Shown here in pieces: positions 47,046 through 58,947 of a DNA stretch of 64,000 nt (positions within the stretch are counted from its first letter, which is position 1; the number at the start of each line of letters is the position of its first letter). The notes beneath the pieces were generated by a model that was given only the letters and a program-made list of their open reading frames with translations, did not search any database and was not told where the DNA came from. A program made the position numbers and the translations under genes. The DNA is from Sialis fuliginosa. Taxonomy: Eukaryota; Arthropoda; Insecta; Megaloptera; Sialidae. The DNA is taken from NCBI GenBank assembly GCA_961205875.1, contig OY540813.1:22105001-22169000 (forward strand), written 5' to 3'.

Positions 47046-47534
47046 TAATTTATAATTTTCAGTAAAACGCAATTCGTTGCATTGCTGAAAAGATTTATCT
47101 TCAACAAGTTTCTTGAATCCCCCTATAATAAATATACTAAAAAAATCAAGTTTTCGCGATTCAAATTAGTCATCAACATTGCATATTCAGTGATCATGTA
47201 TGCACGTAGGTACTATAATGTATTTTAGGGATATTAGGAGATGGAAAAAAATAATTTGATATTTTAGTTTTAGTTAAATTATAATGCAATCAATAACCCT
47301 CTTTTAAATACACGGATACGTCACTGAACCAAAGTGCTTTACCAATTACCCTAGAGTAGAGTTTATGTCTCTTGGGATTTTATTTACGACATTTCTTCAT
47401 GCATTATTCACTAAATTGAATACAAATAAACATGATTTGTTTTGAATATATTTTACTTATACAGAGATCATCCTTGAAGCCTTAAACCTTCATAAAAATT
47501 CAGGAAATCAAATATAATAAGACCATTTATTTGA
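47046..47534. other. Non-coding stretch with a solo hAT-like end
   Basis: At about 47309-47325, ACACGGATACGTCACTG reads CAGTGACGTATCCGTGT on the minus strand, a second CAGTG(G/A)CGTATCC-type terminus. Its partner end was not found. Confidence 0.35.
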
Positions 47535-47690
47535 TCAAATCTCTACTACTATATTATAATAAATCGAATAAAAGTGGAAGTCTGTCTCTTTGTTTATTTG
47601 TGGTTCAATCACACAAAAACTACCAATCGAATTTTTTATCTTATTCTTTTATATCGGGATAATAGAGACCTAGGATCTATATATAGTTAT
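47535..47690 (+). repeat. Dispersed repeat (GTCTGTCTC...CAATCGA)
   Basis: AAAAGTGGAAGTCTGTCTCT then TTGTTTATTTGTGGTTCAAT then CACACAAAAACTACCAATCG has the organisation of common insect dispersed repeats, and loosely that of 31485-31640. The 89-codon frame across it starts at GTG-type sequence and is not called. Confidence 0.35.
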
Positions 47691-48224
47691 AAACACATAA
47701 AAATTGTATATGTCCAAGACAATCCTTGTTTAATATATATTGAGAACAATATTATTTTAACATTAAAATATATATTCTTAATTGTATTATTTTTCTCTGT
47801 AAAACAATATTGTCTGATAAAAACAATACATTCTCTGTTTTAATCAATATATATTTTGAAGACAAAATTTTTCTGTTGCCTTAACTAAACTAGTTTATGC
47901 ATGTAGCCTAATAATTATGCCATACAGGAGTTGAGGTATGATTTTTTAACGATCTTATTAATGGCAAGAAATACATACTTCGTCAATCGTATAATTTATT
48001 CGATTAATTTATTTTGAATTGTACTTATGAACACTAGCAATGACATTACATAACACAAATTTTACATATTCATAACCTTTAAATTTTTAAGAATCAATTT
48101 AACATAATTTTACATATATTCTAATTAAAACAAAAAATTAAATATTATTTCTTAAATAATATGTCGATATCGGTAGGGGACAAAAAAAATAACTTAAATT
48201 TTGTTTTATATTTCAGGTCTATTA

Positions 48225-48690
48225 TAGGTCCACCATGTACTATAATTATAGAAAATTACTGGTCTGTGTATGTGTCTGTGAACGCTCTACAACCAAAACA
48301 GTGAGACTTACAAACATGAAATTTTAAAGATTCTTGTATACTCTAGATGTGCACCTCCTAATTTTTCGAATTATTTTTGAAACGGGGCGCAGTAGAAAAA
48401 ATGTTATAGAAAATGCTTTTATCTTTAATTAATGTTCTGTCCATTTGAGGAAATAAGCGATTTTCTTTAATTTTTGAATTTTTCGAATTATTTTTAAACG
48501 GTACGTATTAGAAAAAAATGTTTTAGATATAAGTTATAGAAAATATTATTATCTATAATTTTGTTGTAACATATTTTAAAAAAATGTGTAAATAAATAAT
48601 CATTTTTTTAAATTTTATTTCTAATAGTTCATAACAAAAAAACATGTTTATAATAAAAGTTGTAGAGAACGTTATTTTCTATGAATTATA
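48225..48690 (+). repeat. Dispersed repeat family G, copy 4
   Basis: GGTCTGTGTATGTGTCTGTG, then CAAACATGAAATTTTAAAGA, GATGTGCACCTCCTAA, TTTTTCGAATTATTTTTGAA, and later GAACGTTATTTTCTATGAAT. The block order equals the reverse complement of 2345-2010. Two TTTTTCGAATTATTTTT blocks about 120 bp apart (48362 and 48480) show an internal duplication. Confidence 0.55.
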
Positions 48691-49370
48691 GAAAATAATT
48701 AAAAAAAATTATGTCCTATTCTTTTTTGTATGCAGTTTGTATTCAATTTCCTAGCAGAAATTGTTACCTTTTGTAATTTATTCTGTATCATGATGTATAA
48801 AAAAATCTTGTGCCTACCAAGGCAGTTTATTTCCAATACGAAACACTGACAAATATTTTTTTTAAATTAATCATAATCTCTGGTAATGATGAATATTTAC
48901 CAATTTTTCATATTGTTCATAACATTTACATAATATTCTAAAAACCAACAAAAAAATTAAAAAAACTTTAATTATATTTAAATTGAGCCATTCAATTTGT
49001 ATCGGTTTTGAACAAACGCAACCAATTTACGATTTCCATTACTATATTAGCTTTCAAAGTGAACCTCGCTTCGAAAAGATCTAAAAATAGTGTTATAGTA
49101 AACAATGTTTGTACAGTGATAGAATTTATTTTATTTTCTAGTGTAGAAAATAAACGTACACTCAAATTACGAAAGTAATACAATCTTCTATTACTACGTT
49201 GAACGTTGTGTTAAATGGCACAATCTAAATCGATTTCACTCATGACCTATTTTCCATTGAAATTTTAGACTCTGTTCTAATTTATTTCATAGAGCGTGAT
49301 TGTATTTTATCTAAAATAAACTACCGCGGCCACCACAAGATTTTTATGTACTACATCATTACAACATTAT
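48691..49370. other. AT-rich non-coding stretch
   Basis: CTACCGCGGCCACCACAAGA near 49321 recurs in a diverged form (TACTGCCACCACGAGAC) at about 62727. Nothing else was recognised. Confidence 0.4.
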
Positions 49371-49373
49371 CAT

Positions 49374-50005
49374 TACAGTAAAAACTCCTTATTCGCGCTT
49401 CCTTCATTCGCGTTTTCACTATTCGCGGATTAAAAAAATGCGACCCAATTCCTATATTCGCGGCTAAAGATTTCTTTATTCGCGGATCTAATCAGTACAT
49501 ACATAATAATAAAAAGGATTCCAATAGGTATCCAACCCAATATACTTTGTAAACGCCGTCAAATGGACTAATAAAAAAGTAAAATAGACCTTATTACAAC
49601 TTTGCCTAAAGTATGTTGTTAAGGATGTATCGGATGTATTTCAAAATGCTACCAAATATATGAAAATTGGTTGGAATGTTCCCAATAGCATTCTTATGCA
49701 ATAGACAAAATATTAAATTGATTCACTAAGCCCTTTAGGAAATATATTGATTTAAATTTAACATGTGTTCTTATGGGAAACTGATATTTTTCGGAATTTT
49801 TTAGGTAAAACACATTGATAAAAAGCTACCGATTTTCTAATTTTTGGAGGGAGTGATTTTTTTATATTGTATTTGTTTATTTATTTTGTCACCTATGAAC
49901 GTATCCCCTATAATCCCATATAAATTACCATTCCGAATTCACGGTTTCTGTATTCGCGGCATATTTATGGAACATATACCCCGCGAATAAAGAGCTTTTA
50001 CTGTA
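49374..50005. mobile_element. pogo/Tigger-like non-autonomous element (628 bp)
   Basis: The element starts CAGTAAAAACTCCTTATTCG (49376) and ends TTCGCGGG...-type sequence whose reverse complement is CAGTAAAAGCTCTTTATTCG (end 50003). TA flanks both ends. The word TATTCGCG(G) is repeated at least six times near the two ends. CAGTAAAA-CTC-TATTCGCGG termini with a TA duplication are characteristic of pogo/Tigger-class elements. The core is AT-rich without a transposase frame, so it needs a transposase from elsewhere. Confidence 0.88.
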
Positions 50006-51318
50006 TACAGAAATTAATTTCTTAAATAGATATGTACGCTGAGTTTTTCTCGGCGTCACACAGTGGGTAAAAAATATCTTTTACATAATTTTTTTCATAC
50101 ATTAATAAATTATAAGACTTATAAACACTGTTCATATCCAATATTTATGTTTATAGGCATAATTAGAGTCAATTAAGTCAAAAATTTGTAAAAATCATCA
50201 AAATTGTCTATTATAGCAATATTTAAACATAAAATTGGTCCTATATTGTTTATTAAATGGTTGTAAAAAAATTTTAAACAACGCTATTGCAAAAATTAAA
50301 ACATCTAAATTCTTTACTTTTACCCGTTGTGGTAACTATTGGAAAATTTAATTTTTTATCGCGCAGTTGTGACTTAAAAAAAATCTTTTTTATAAATGGA
50401 AATTCGTTCGCTGAATTTTGAAATACGTTTGCGTACAAACATAAAGTAAAATAAAAGCTTCTAATTAAATACAATGTAAATATTTGATGTATAAATGACC
50501 AATTTTAAGTTTTTTAACATCAAATGCATAACTTATAATTTTATTTATTTATTTTTTTGGGAAAAAACAAATTTTTGGCCCACTGTGCATCGGTCTGGAA
50601 ATGAGATTAAGACCAAGACGATACTAATTGAATATATAACGAGGCGAGACTGTTTTAAATTTTGACGAGAAGAGACCGAGACGAATTTAATTTTTAAACG
50701 ATTATCAATATTTAGTAAAATATGTAAGATTCACTATATTTCGACATTCTTCGTTTATTACAGAATAAATGTAAACAATTAATTTTTTTTGAAAAATATT
50801 CATACGACTGTCAGATGTAAAATTCAAGACCGAAATAAAAATGTGTGCACTCTTAATTACCTTGTTTCTAAGAATGTGTGCTTACATTTAAAAATAAATA
50901 CTTTATAAAGGTTAACTTCTTTTGATCTTACCGAAGAAATGTATTCATTAATATTTTTATTCTAATGATGTAGGTACGTAAAATTAATTAGTAAATAAAT
51001 TATAATAGTAAAGAACTTTGAAAAAGTTAAAATAAACATTTTTATTTTTAATGTCTTGAGGCTTTTCAAGCTTCTGTATTTAAATTGTGTATTAATTTTT
51101 TGGGTGGAATAAATAGGTATTTTTACGTACATAAATTGATAATATCATTACATCTTTAATTATGAACTAAATTTTTATTTTGTGTATTTACTAAAGAATA
51201 AATATTTTTACTAATGATTTTAACGTTAAATGTATATTTATTGTTAGTTTTGATTATTATGCATTTTATAGAAAACTAGTTGCTAGGACTAGGTGTTATC
51301 CGGGAATTTAAACACGTT
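50006..51318. other. AT-rich non-coding stretch with a GAGACGAG-type patch
   Basis: 50590-50700 has GACCAAGACGATACTAATTG, GAGGCGAGACTG and GAAGAGACCGAGACGAATTT, related to the words at 22785-22890. No frame or termini. Confidence 0.4.
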
Positions 51319-51462
51319 AGAGTCGATCCTAACTATCGTGCTGATTGACCGAGACTGGCACGATACCTTAAGTGTGAAGGATTTCATTGTTTATTGTATA
51401 TTTATATTTGATTGGAGCGAGATCGGACCGAGACCGGACCGGGACTGTAAGTATTCACAGCT
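51319..51462. mobile_element. Small inverted-repeat element family K, copy 2
   Basis: AAGTGTGAAGGATTTCATTG then TTTATTGTATATTTATATTT then GATTGGAGCGAGATCGGACC is near-identical to 41611-41660. The right part continues GACCGGACCGGGACTGTAAG then TATTCACAGCTC, the reverse complement of the family terminus GAATA/CTATCCCGG type. A 64-codon frame over it is not coding. Confidence 0.75.
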
Positions 51463-52660
51463 CACAATCAGCTATTTTGATCAATAACGTACTGTAAACT
51501 CAGAAGTACTCTCCAAAAATCACGTGGAAGATGATATCAATGAAAATATAAATATATTATTTTACATACTATACAAACTTTATAATCACCTGTATAGTTA
51601 CGTAATATTCTATTTGAACCTGGTTTGATTGGTTTTACTACAGACCGTGATATCAATTCTAAGTATTATTTATATTGAATTACGTGACACGATAGATTGT
51701 AATATCACATGTGATGTTCTCTAACATACTAGGTATTTATAGATTGTATTTGGTAAGCAAATAACGTAAAATGTCAGAAATGGTTATAATTTTTTACATT
51801 TGTGTTTATTTATTTTGAAATATATAATTTGAAATCTTGATAGTAAATAACATTGAACTTTTTGAAATGTATTTATAAAAATATGAGTTACAATATCTGC
51901 AAATTTTTATAATTAGCATTAATTTGGAATTATTAGAATCGATGGATTTAAAAAAAAATTAAGTTTGAGTGAATTCAAAAGGACTGCTGTTGATTCATTT
52001 TGTTAAGCGATCTATGGCGCGTCTGACTGGCCTTTAAACTATCAAAATTTGACATAAACATAGTGAAATGGACAAAAAAAAATTCAAAAAAGTTCAAAAC
52101 AAAAGATTTGTAGTAGGTTTAATTAGTATTTTTTAATTTGCTCTAATATTAAAAGTTTTTGGTCATAATTTCATGATTTGCTTTTACTTGAGTTGGTGAA
52201 GAAATTTAAGAAATAATGTTTATTTTATCAACGTTTATTATAAATAAATGAGATCAAGTATAAAACACACAACGAAGCCTATGCCTGATTGAAGTGTTCA
52301 ATATTTAATTATAATATTGATTTGAACTTTGATCTTTTAATGTATACTAGTAATACGTAGTATTTATATAATTGATGCTAATAATAGATCGCTTTATCTA
52401 TAAATTCTTGCTTAATTTAACCTTATCTCCCGAAATGTATATTTCCCCTTAATCTCTCTCGCTAGTTAAAGTTTATGTTAAACTTTGAATTGTGTTTGTA
52501 ACTGTCACATAAATTTACATCTTTATAAATGGAAATATCACACTCATACTAGATATTAATATAAAACGAAAATAGTTAAACTGCAAACAATTTTATAACT
52601 TAATTTGATATGGAATGAGTTTTTATCAAGTATGAAGGGATAAAGAGGAAATATACTATT
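51463..52660. other. AT-rich non-coding stretch, nothing recognised
   Basis: No supported feature. Confidence 0.45.
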
Positions 52661-52666
52661 ATAGAG

Positions 52667-53977
52667 GTTGTCAGTAGGGCATACAAAAACCCGATAAAAT
52701 TTCAAAAACCGGTTTTCGGTTTTTCATAAAGTGAAAAACCGGTTAACCGGTTTTTAGTCGGGTTTTTCAATTAAGTTTAAAAAATGTTTTAAACTATTTA
52801 AATAAAATAATATTTTAATATTAAAAAAATAAAACTTATTTAACTATACCTTTTCAAGTTCAAATTGAGACTATTCAAATTCAAATTGGGAATAATCAAT
52901 TTCAAAATTGAGACTATTCAATTTCAAATTGTAAATAATCAATTTCAAATTGAGACTTATTAACTGCAAATTGGGAACTATTAATTTTAAATTGGTAAAG
53001 ATAGTTTAAAAGCTAGTATTAAAAGTGATATAGGTGAAGACAGTAAATATGACTCAAACTGAGTTTTGTTTACAGTAGCTAAAAAATATTGTACGAGAAA
53101 ATATCACGAAAATTATTGTTAATTATATCAGATATGTCACTCATGATATATAATTATATGATGCATTAATTATGATTTGTTAATTTGGACAATAGTAAAT
53201 AATTGAGGGCCTGATTTTAAATAAAATTAAGAAATTAAAAATATTTAATATATGTTAACTTAATTAATAAATATTCGTAACAATAATAAGTTAAATAATA
53301 ATTGCAACCCTATACACTATACAAGGCTCTAGCCTGGGAGTGTAGGATTAAGGGGGATCTGGCCCGGCGAGCAAAAATAAAAATCAGCGAATGGTATATT
53401 TACGTATTTAAATTATGAATTGAATGACCGAAAAAAAGGCTGGACAAGAAAAATTTCTTATGGGGTTCGCCAATAATTCAACAGGAGCTCGTGATAGTAT
53501 GTGGAGGCCATAATTGCAGCTATAGCAAATATATTTTGTTTTATAAAACATTATATTATATTGAAATAAATTGTTTATTTATTTTCATCTCAAATGTGGA
53601 ATTGACAATTCTCAATTTGAAATTTATTATTCTAAATTTGAACTTGAAATGGTATAATCTCCTTTATTAACATATTATTATATACTTCAGGAATAACCCT
53701 CAAATTCCATTTACTCCGCTATAATATTTTTATTTACACATTACGCGTTATTTTATAGATGTCCCCCTTTTTTAATTTAAATAAATTCACAACATAAATA
53801 CTTCATGAATAACAGTCAAAAAATAAAATTATTTGTCACTTAAAGAAACAAAAAAATATATATATAATTGACTTTCGGTTTTTCGGGAAAACCCCGGTTT
53901 TACGGTTTTGGTAAATTTTAACAAAAACCCGGTTAACCGGTGTCGGTTAAAACCAGTTTACATGCCCTAGTTGTCAG
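52667..53977. mobile_element. Non-autonomous hAT element (1,295 bp) with perfect 8-bp duplication
   Basis: The element runs from TAGGGCATACAAAAACC (52675) to CATGCCCTA (53969). GTTGTCAG flanks it exactly on both sides (52667-52674, 53970-53977). Subterminal zones are packed with AACCGG/CCGGTT words in both orientations (AAAAACCGGTTTTCGG; CCGGTTAACCGG), a usual place for hAT transposase binding. A minisatellite-like array lies inside (52850-52995) with a partial inverted counterpart at 53586-53655. No transposase frame, so mobility would depend on another element. Confidence 0.93.
52850..52995 (+). repeat. Minisatellite inside the hAT element, ~26-bp unit
   Basis: About six diverged units of the type CAATTTCAAATTGAGACTAT alternate -GAGACTATT- and -GGGAATAAT- versions. 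A shorter inverted version (CTCAATTTGAAATTTATTAT then TCTAAATTTGAACTTGAA) lies near the other end at 53586-53655, making the element symmetrical. Confidence 0.75.
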
Positions 53978-54419
53978 GTTCCAGTGTATACGTCTAGGAA
54001 GCTTCTATAGTACTTTGGTACATATGAAACAAAGCGAAACTTGAACATTTTTCTTTTTAGAAAACACTATCTCCTGGTTTAAATTAATTAATCTGATGAA
54101 AACTTCTTGAAGAAAATCTTAGATTTTCCTGACGATACCATACTCTACTATAGACGTGGGTATTGAAAATTCTATGAAACCAGTCTTTTTCAATACAATT
54201 AGAAATGTGGAACAAAATTAATTAATTTTTTTTATATAGATAGATCTTATAGCGAATGAAATTAGATGTAATTGAATTATATTCTGTTTAAATTTATTTT
54301 TCAATTATAAATATATACAATACACATTTTAAATTAAAATACTTTCATATGAATAATTTTATATTTTTTATACATACATACCTATACGAATGATATTGAA
54401 ATATCAACGGAATTAGCCG
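53978..54419. other. AT-rich non-coding stretch, nothing recognised
   Basis: No supported feature. Confidence 0.4.
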
Positions 54420-54620
54420 TTTTAATGGTTTCTTAATCACGTACGATCATTATCTCAATGATGACTGTGTCTCGGTCTGTAAATACATCAAAACGTTGAA
54501 ACTTTTAATTATGAAATTTTTAACTTTTTTTTGTATACAGTACATGTGCACCTACTATTTTTGAAGAACATCACGAAACCGGAAACGGATATTTAGATTA
54601 AAAATTAGATATAAAATTAA
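54420..54620 (+). repeat. Dispersed repeat family G, copy 5
   Basis: TTCTTAATCACGTACGATCA then TGTGTCTCGGTCTGTAAATA, ATTATGAAATTTTTAACT, TTGTATACAGTACATGTGCA and CCTACTATTTTTGAAG follow the family order of the 48.2-kb and 45.2-kb copies (TTCTTAAATCACTTTCGATC; GATGTGCACCTCC). Confidence 0.5.
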
Positions 54621-55605
54621 TGTTTCATAGGACAGGTTTTTAACATTAAGCTGTTACTCCAGTAATATTATACAGGTTGTCTCATTATTTCGATAGGGTC
54701 AGGTTTTCGAGTTTGTTTTCAAATAAATTATTCAAATTAGTGTAAAAAAATCAAACAAGTTTTGAAAAATTCTGAAAAAATTATAAGTTGTTTAAAATCA
54801 AAATAAGGATTTTTTGTTTTTGTATTTTTAATTTCAGAGTAAATTTTTTTTCAAACGTCAACCAAATCAAAAACTAATATTATAATTGTACTCCCCTCCA
54901 CAACAACTAAAAAACTTTTTTTTTTAATAGTTTTCTCGAAGACTCGATTCAATTAAAATAATGTGGTCCTGTATTCATATTTTTGTTTCTAAACATTTTA
55001 GTGTTTTTTTTTTCATCACACCACGTGATTGTCAATGATAAAAGTACAATGAATTAAATATAAATATATACCTATTTTCAGTAATTATAATAAAATTTTG
55101 TTTATAAAAGTAAATTAAGTATTCTCTATGAATACACATACATATATATAAATGTACCTATGCACTAATTAGTACATTATTCAATTTATAACTTCAACAA
55201 GTGAAACATGACTCCATTGAGATATACATAACCTTGCTGAAAGTTTAAAGTTCAACCACTGTCTGGTGTCTGGGCATTATTTAATAATTAGAACTTATTA
55301 ATAATAAATACTTAAGCCACATGAGGTTTGAAACATTCAGATATCAAATAGCAACAAGTGACTATGTTTCACAGTTAGGTGTTTCTAATGTGCCTATTGT
55401 GGCATGAAATTTGATTTACAAATACCATTGGGAATAGTACGTTTTGCTGAATGTGCGGATTTAATAAATCTACGCTTACTAATAAGGTAATTAAATAATT
55501 TAAAAGTAATTATTAATATTACATTATATTTGCCAATATTGATTTATTGTTTTATAAATCTTATATTTGTGTTGTATATTTATTTGAAACTAAATACATG
55601 TGTAT
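54621..55605. other. Non-coding stretch with a solo TATACAGG-type terminus
   Basis: TATACAGGTTGTCTCATTAT at 54671 resembles the CAGG(G)TGT(T/C)-ends of insect inverted-repeat elements, but no opposite end was seen. Confidence 0.35.
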
Positions 55606-55611
55606 ATGTAC

Positions 55612-56110
55612 TGTAACGTTCACGTTACCACGTGAACCTTCGCGGTCGTACGTTTTCACCACGGCATAGACAGCTATAGGTCTGTTTGTGAAACAGTGAA
55701 TGCACCACGGCTATAGCACGGCCGCTCCACGACCGTAGCACGGCCATTTGTTTTTTTTTTACTCGGGTCCTCATTGGCTTTTGGCTATCATCTCGGTTGC
55801 CACTGGCCTGTGGGATTTATAGTCCCTGATTTCCAAGATTATAAGGAAATCTAAAACAGATAAAAGTACGAACTCTTGCTATTGCGAAACACTATTGCCA
55901 TTGCTTCTGGCGTTTTGCTCTCCGTTCTTCTCCCGCTTAGTCATTCATGTTGTAACTTAACTTATTGTTAGTTAATATGCATTATGGTACACTCTAACTA
56001 AAACGCAATAAAACAATGTTACTGTTTTGACTTAACATCAAGTTTTCAGCAGGAGTCTAATAATAAAGACATTGAGTTCCACGGAAAGATTCAAGGGTTG
56101 CGCGTTATTT
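55612..56110 (+). mobile_element. Possible solo LTR of a retrotransposon
   Basis: This ~0.5-kb block differs sharply in composition from its surroundings. It starts TGTAACGTTCACGTTACC and has a GC-rich leader with three CACGGC-type words. Downstream there are promoter-like TTTATAG (near 55817) and ATAAAAG (near 55861) boxes, a CTCTTGC...CTTCTCCCGC stretch, an AATAAA polyadenylation signal (56007-56012) and a GCGCGTTATT end. The start TG, internal TATA then AATAAA order and length fit an LTR. Against it, no clean target duplication or CA end could be fixed and no retroviral-type genes lie alongside. Confidence 0.4.
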
Positions 56111-56334
56111 TTTTATGTTTTTGTACTTATTTTTACAACGACGTTAAAATCACACTCCTAAATTAAAGTGTACGCGATATACAATATGCCAACTTCACGT
56201 GAATATGTACCTATTAGTAAAACAATTTTTGTTTCATATGTCTTATTCAAATTGTGTGTGGGAGGAGGGAAGGGGGGTTAATGTCCATATATAAATATTG
56301 ACAGACTTTTGCAATTTTTGAAAATTTATGTAAG

Positions 56335-56378
56335 GTTCTGAATCTAAATAAGTTTGGGAACCACTACTCTAGCGTATA
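56335..56378 (-). repeat. hAT-like terminus remnant
   Basis: On the minus strand TAGAGTAGTGGTTCCCAAAC then TTATTTAGATTCAGAACC resembles the CAGTGGTTCCCAAAC ends of hAT elements. A separate CAGCGGTCTTTAACTTG sits at 57201. They do not obviously pair. Confidence 0.35.
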
Positions 56379-58947
56379 TTACGACCTTTCACAGAAATTC
56401 TGTCATAAAACACAAAAATTAAACTCAACGAATTTTATTTGTAAATAAAATAGATTTGCAATATGATAATGTTAAGTAAATAGGTGAAAAGTATAGAGAT
56501 TTTGACTATAGTTGGATTCTTCTTTCGAAATGTTTCTAAAACCTTTCTAAAGAAGACTTCAGCATGATAGTTGAACGGCAAGTAAACTTTATGTTTCTTT
56601 AAAACTGTTTGATGGAAAATCGCTTTTATACAAAATTGTAAGAGCGACAATAAATTAAAACTACATTACCGTTGAAGCATTATACTTTGTGTAGTTAAGT
56701 AAATAAAATAACAAACAGATTTTAATTTACCTGTTCCTTTTAAACTGTATGCATTTATGTATGTACAGTAAGTTACCATCTGGATCATATCAGTTTTCTC
56801 TAACCAGTTTTGGTGGAGATGTCGCCAGCCAAAGAACGATAGGAGGATAGGGGGATATTGGGCCAAAATTGTAATTTTTAGGATCAGTTGCTTATTCCAC
56901 AACGTTTTAATTAAAATACTTTGAGAATTATGGGCTTACCACTTTTCGTAACTGACTGTACCTTTGTATATAGTTTACACTTTGTTAAGACGTAATTAAC
57001 CTTTTTGATCTATGATTCTTGGTGCATACAGTAAGCCCTTGATGTTAGCAGATTTCATATATTTTAATTACACGCCAGTGTCTTTGCACACCTATTTAAT
57101 ATCTGCGAGAATACTCTTTGTAAGCTTCGGTGTTACACTTCTAACTTATAATATACTTATTATATGCACATTATGTATTTAAGATGTTATGTGGTAAAGC
57201 AGCGGTCTTTAACTTGAGTTAACCACGTAAACAATTATGTGTTTGCGTCTGTGCCATATTTTGCGAGGGTTATATTGTAACTTCTAAGATATTTTTGAAC
57301 AGTGTTATTCATCAATATGCGTATTATAACATGAATACTGATTTTTCCTACAACTTTTACTTAAAACATTTTTTTTTCAATCGTTTCAAAAATTATTTAA
57401 AAAATATATATATTAGAAAAAAAAAATTCAGTAATCATTTCTCTACAACTTTTACCGAAAATATATGTTTCTATTACCAATCATTTCAAAATTATTATAT
57501 GTATAAAAAAGTAAACAACTGTTTTAGGTTTAGTGATTGGCTTCAAAATTAGGAGTTGCACATTGGCAGTATACAAGAACCCATAATTTTAAATTTCATG
57601 TTTGTAAAATCTACACGTTTAGCTGTATTGCATTCACAGACTGACAAACACATAAACGTCTTTGACCCAATCGTACGTGATTCAAAAACCCCCAAAACGT
57701 GTAATCTCGTTAAAATTTTTGGGTTGACTTTTTTATAATTTCTATACATCATTACTATAGTACTTTCATGTACGTATGAATAACAAAATAAAATGGACAA
57801 AATAATTTAGTAATTTAAGTGCAATAATATATTTTCTCTTTTATGATATGGAAATAATACGTAATGTATTAGCAATTTGAATGTATTTAAAATTCATAAT
57901 GCTGAACTCTGCCTCAGAAATATTTAATTGGCATTTCCTTTCAGGTTACAGTTAGTTAAAGGACTATATTTAAAACATCAAAGGGTACAATACACTCAAA
58001 CTTTATTTGATCTGCATATAAAATATCCTTTCTGTCAGGAGCGGGCGCATTTTCGATAAAATATTGTTAAAAAAATTAATTTTGATTAAATAAGTTATTT
58101 TTTCTGTGAAGCTTGTTATTATTACTAAGATACTGAAAACAAACAGTTATAATAGAGAACATATGTACCTATTTCCTTAAAAAATGAGATAATGTATTAG
58201 TGAAGGCAAACTAGACAAAAAAGTTCGTTATCTCAGAACTGGTTCAACTACTGACCCCATACACCCCTGTTGTAAATAATTATTGGCTGATGATGAAAAT
58301 CGATAACACTTATTATGTCTAAACCCTGTATTAAATTTCATAACTGCACCACAATGGGTTCTCCAAATAAGGAATAAAAACTAGTTTTGAGCATATCCTC
58401 AGATTTCAGTGCACAAATTTCCCATTTAAAACATCAATTTTTAACCCATATAGATTTGAGTATAATACATTTAGTATAGATAAAAATCTATGTTTCCTCC
58501 ACTATATGTAGGAAAAATACAATGTAATATAGTATTTATTTTGTTTAATAATTCTGCGATAACAATATAAAAGTATAGTAGGAATAAATAAAAATACCAA
58601 GTATATAAATGAAAATACGAGTATGTTATTTATTTAGAATAAAATATGGAAATAGATATCGAAAATAGAACGACGTAGTAACATTTTCCAATGATACAAA
58701 TAAAATTTTCATTTATCGTTATATTAAATTTGCATGTACTCTTGTACTCGCGGATTTGCCCGCGTTTTATATAAAAGTAGCGATTTAAATATTTAAATTA
58801 AGTAGAGGGTCTCGTGGACTATTTATAGAACGAATTTATTTATTTTGATAGTTTACTGGTTAAATGGTTCGAACTGGTCAGCGGTTTTGAGTAATAGCTA
58901 AATGTCATGCCACCAATGCACTTCTGATATTTCAAGGAACAAGTATG
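56379..58947. other. AT-rich non-coding stretch, nothing recognised
   Basis: About 2.5 kb without splice pairs or arms. Frames of 60-85 codons overlap each other on opposite strands, as expected by chance. Confidence 0.45.

Noticed and set aside
58860-58885. GGTTCGAACTGG, resembling a tRNA T-arm
   Set aside because: No 5-bp stem around TTCGAAC and no anticodon arm upstream.
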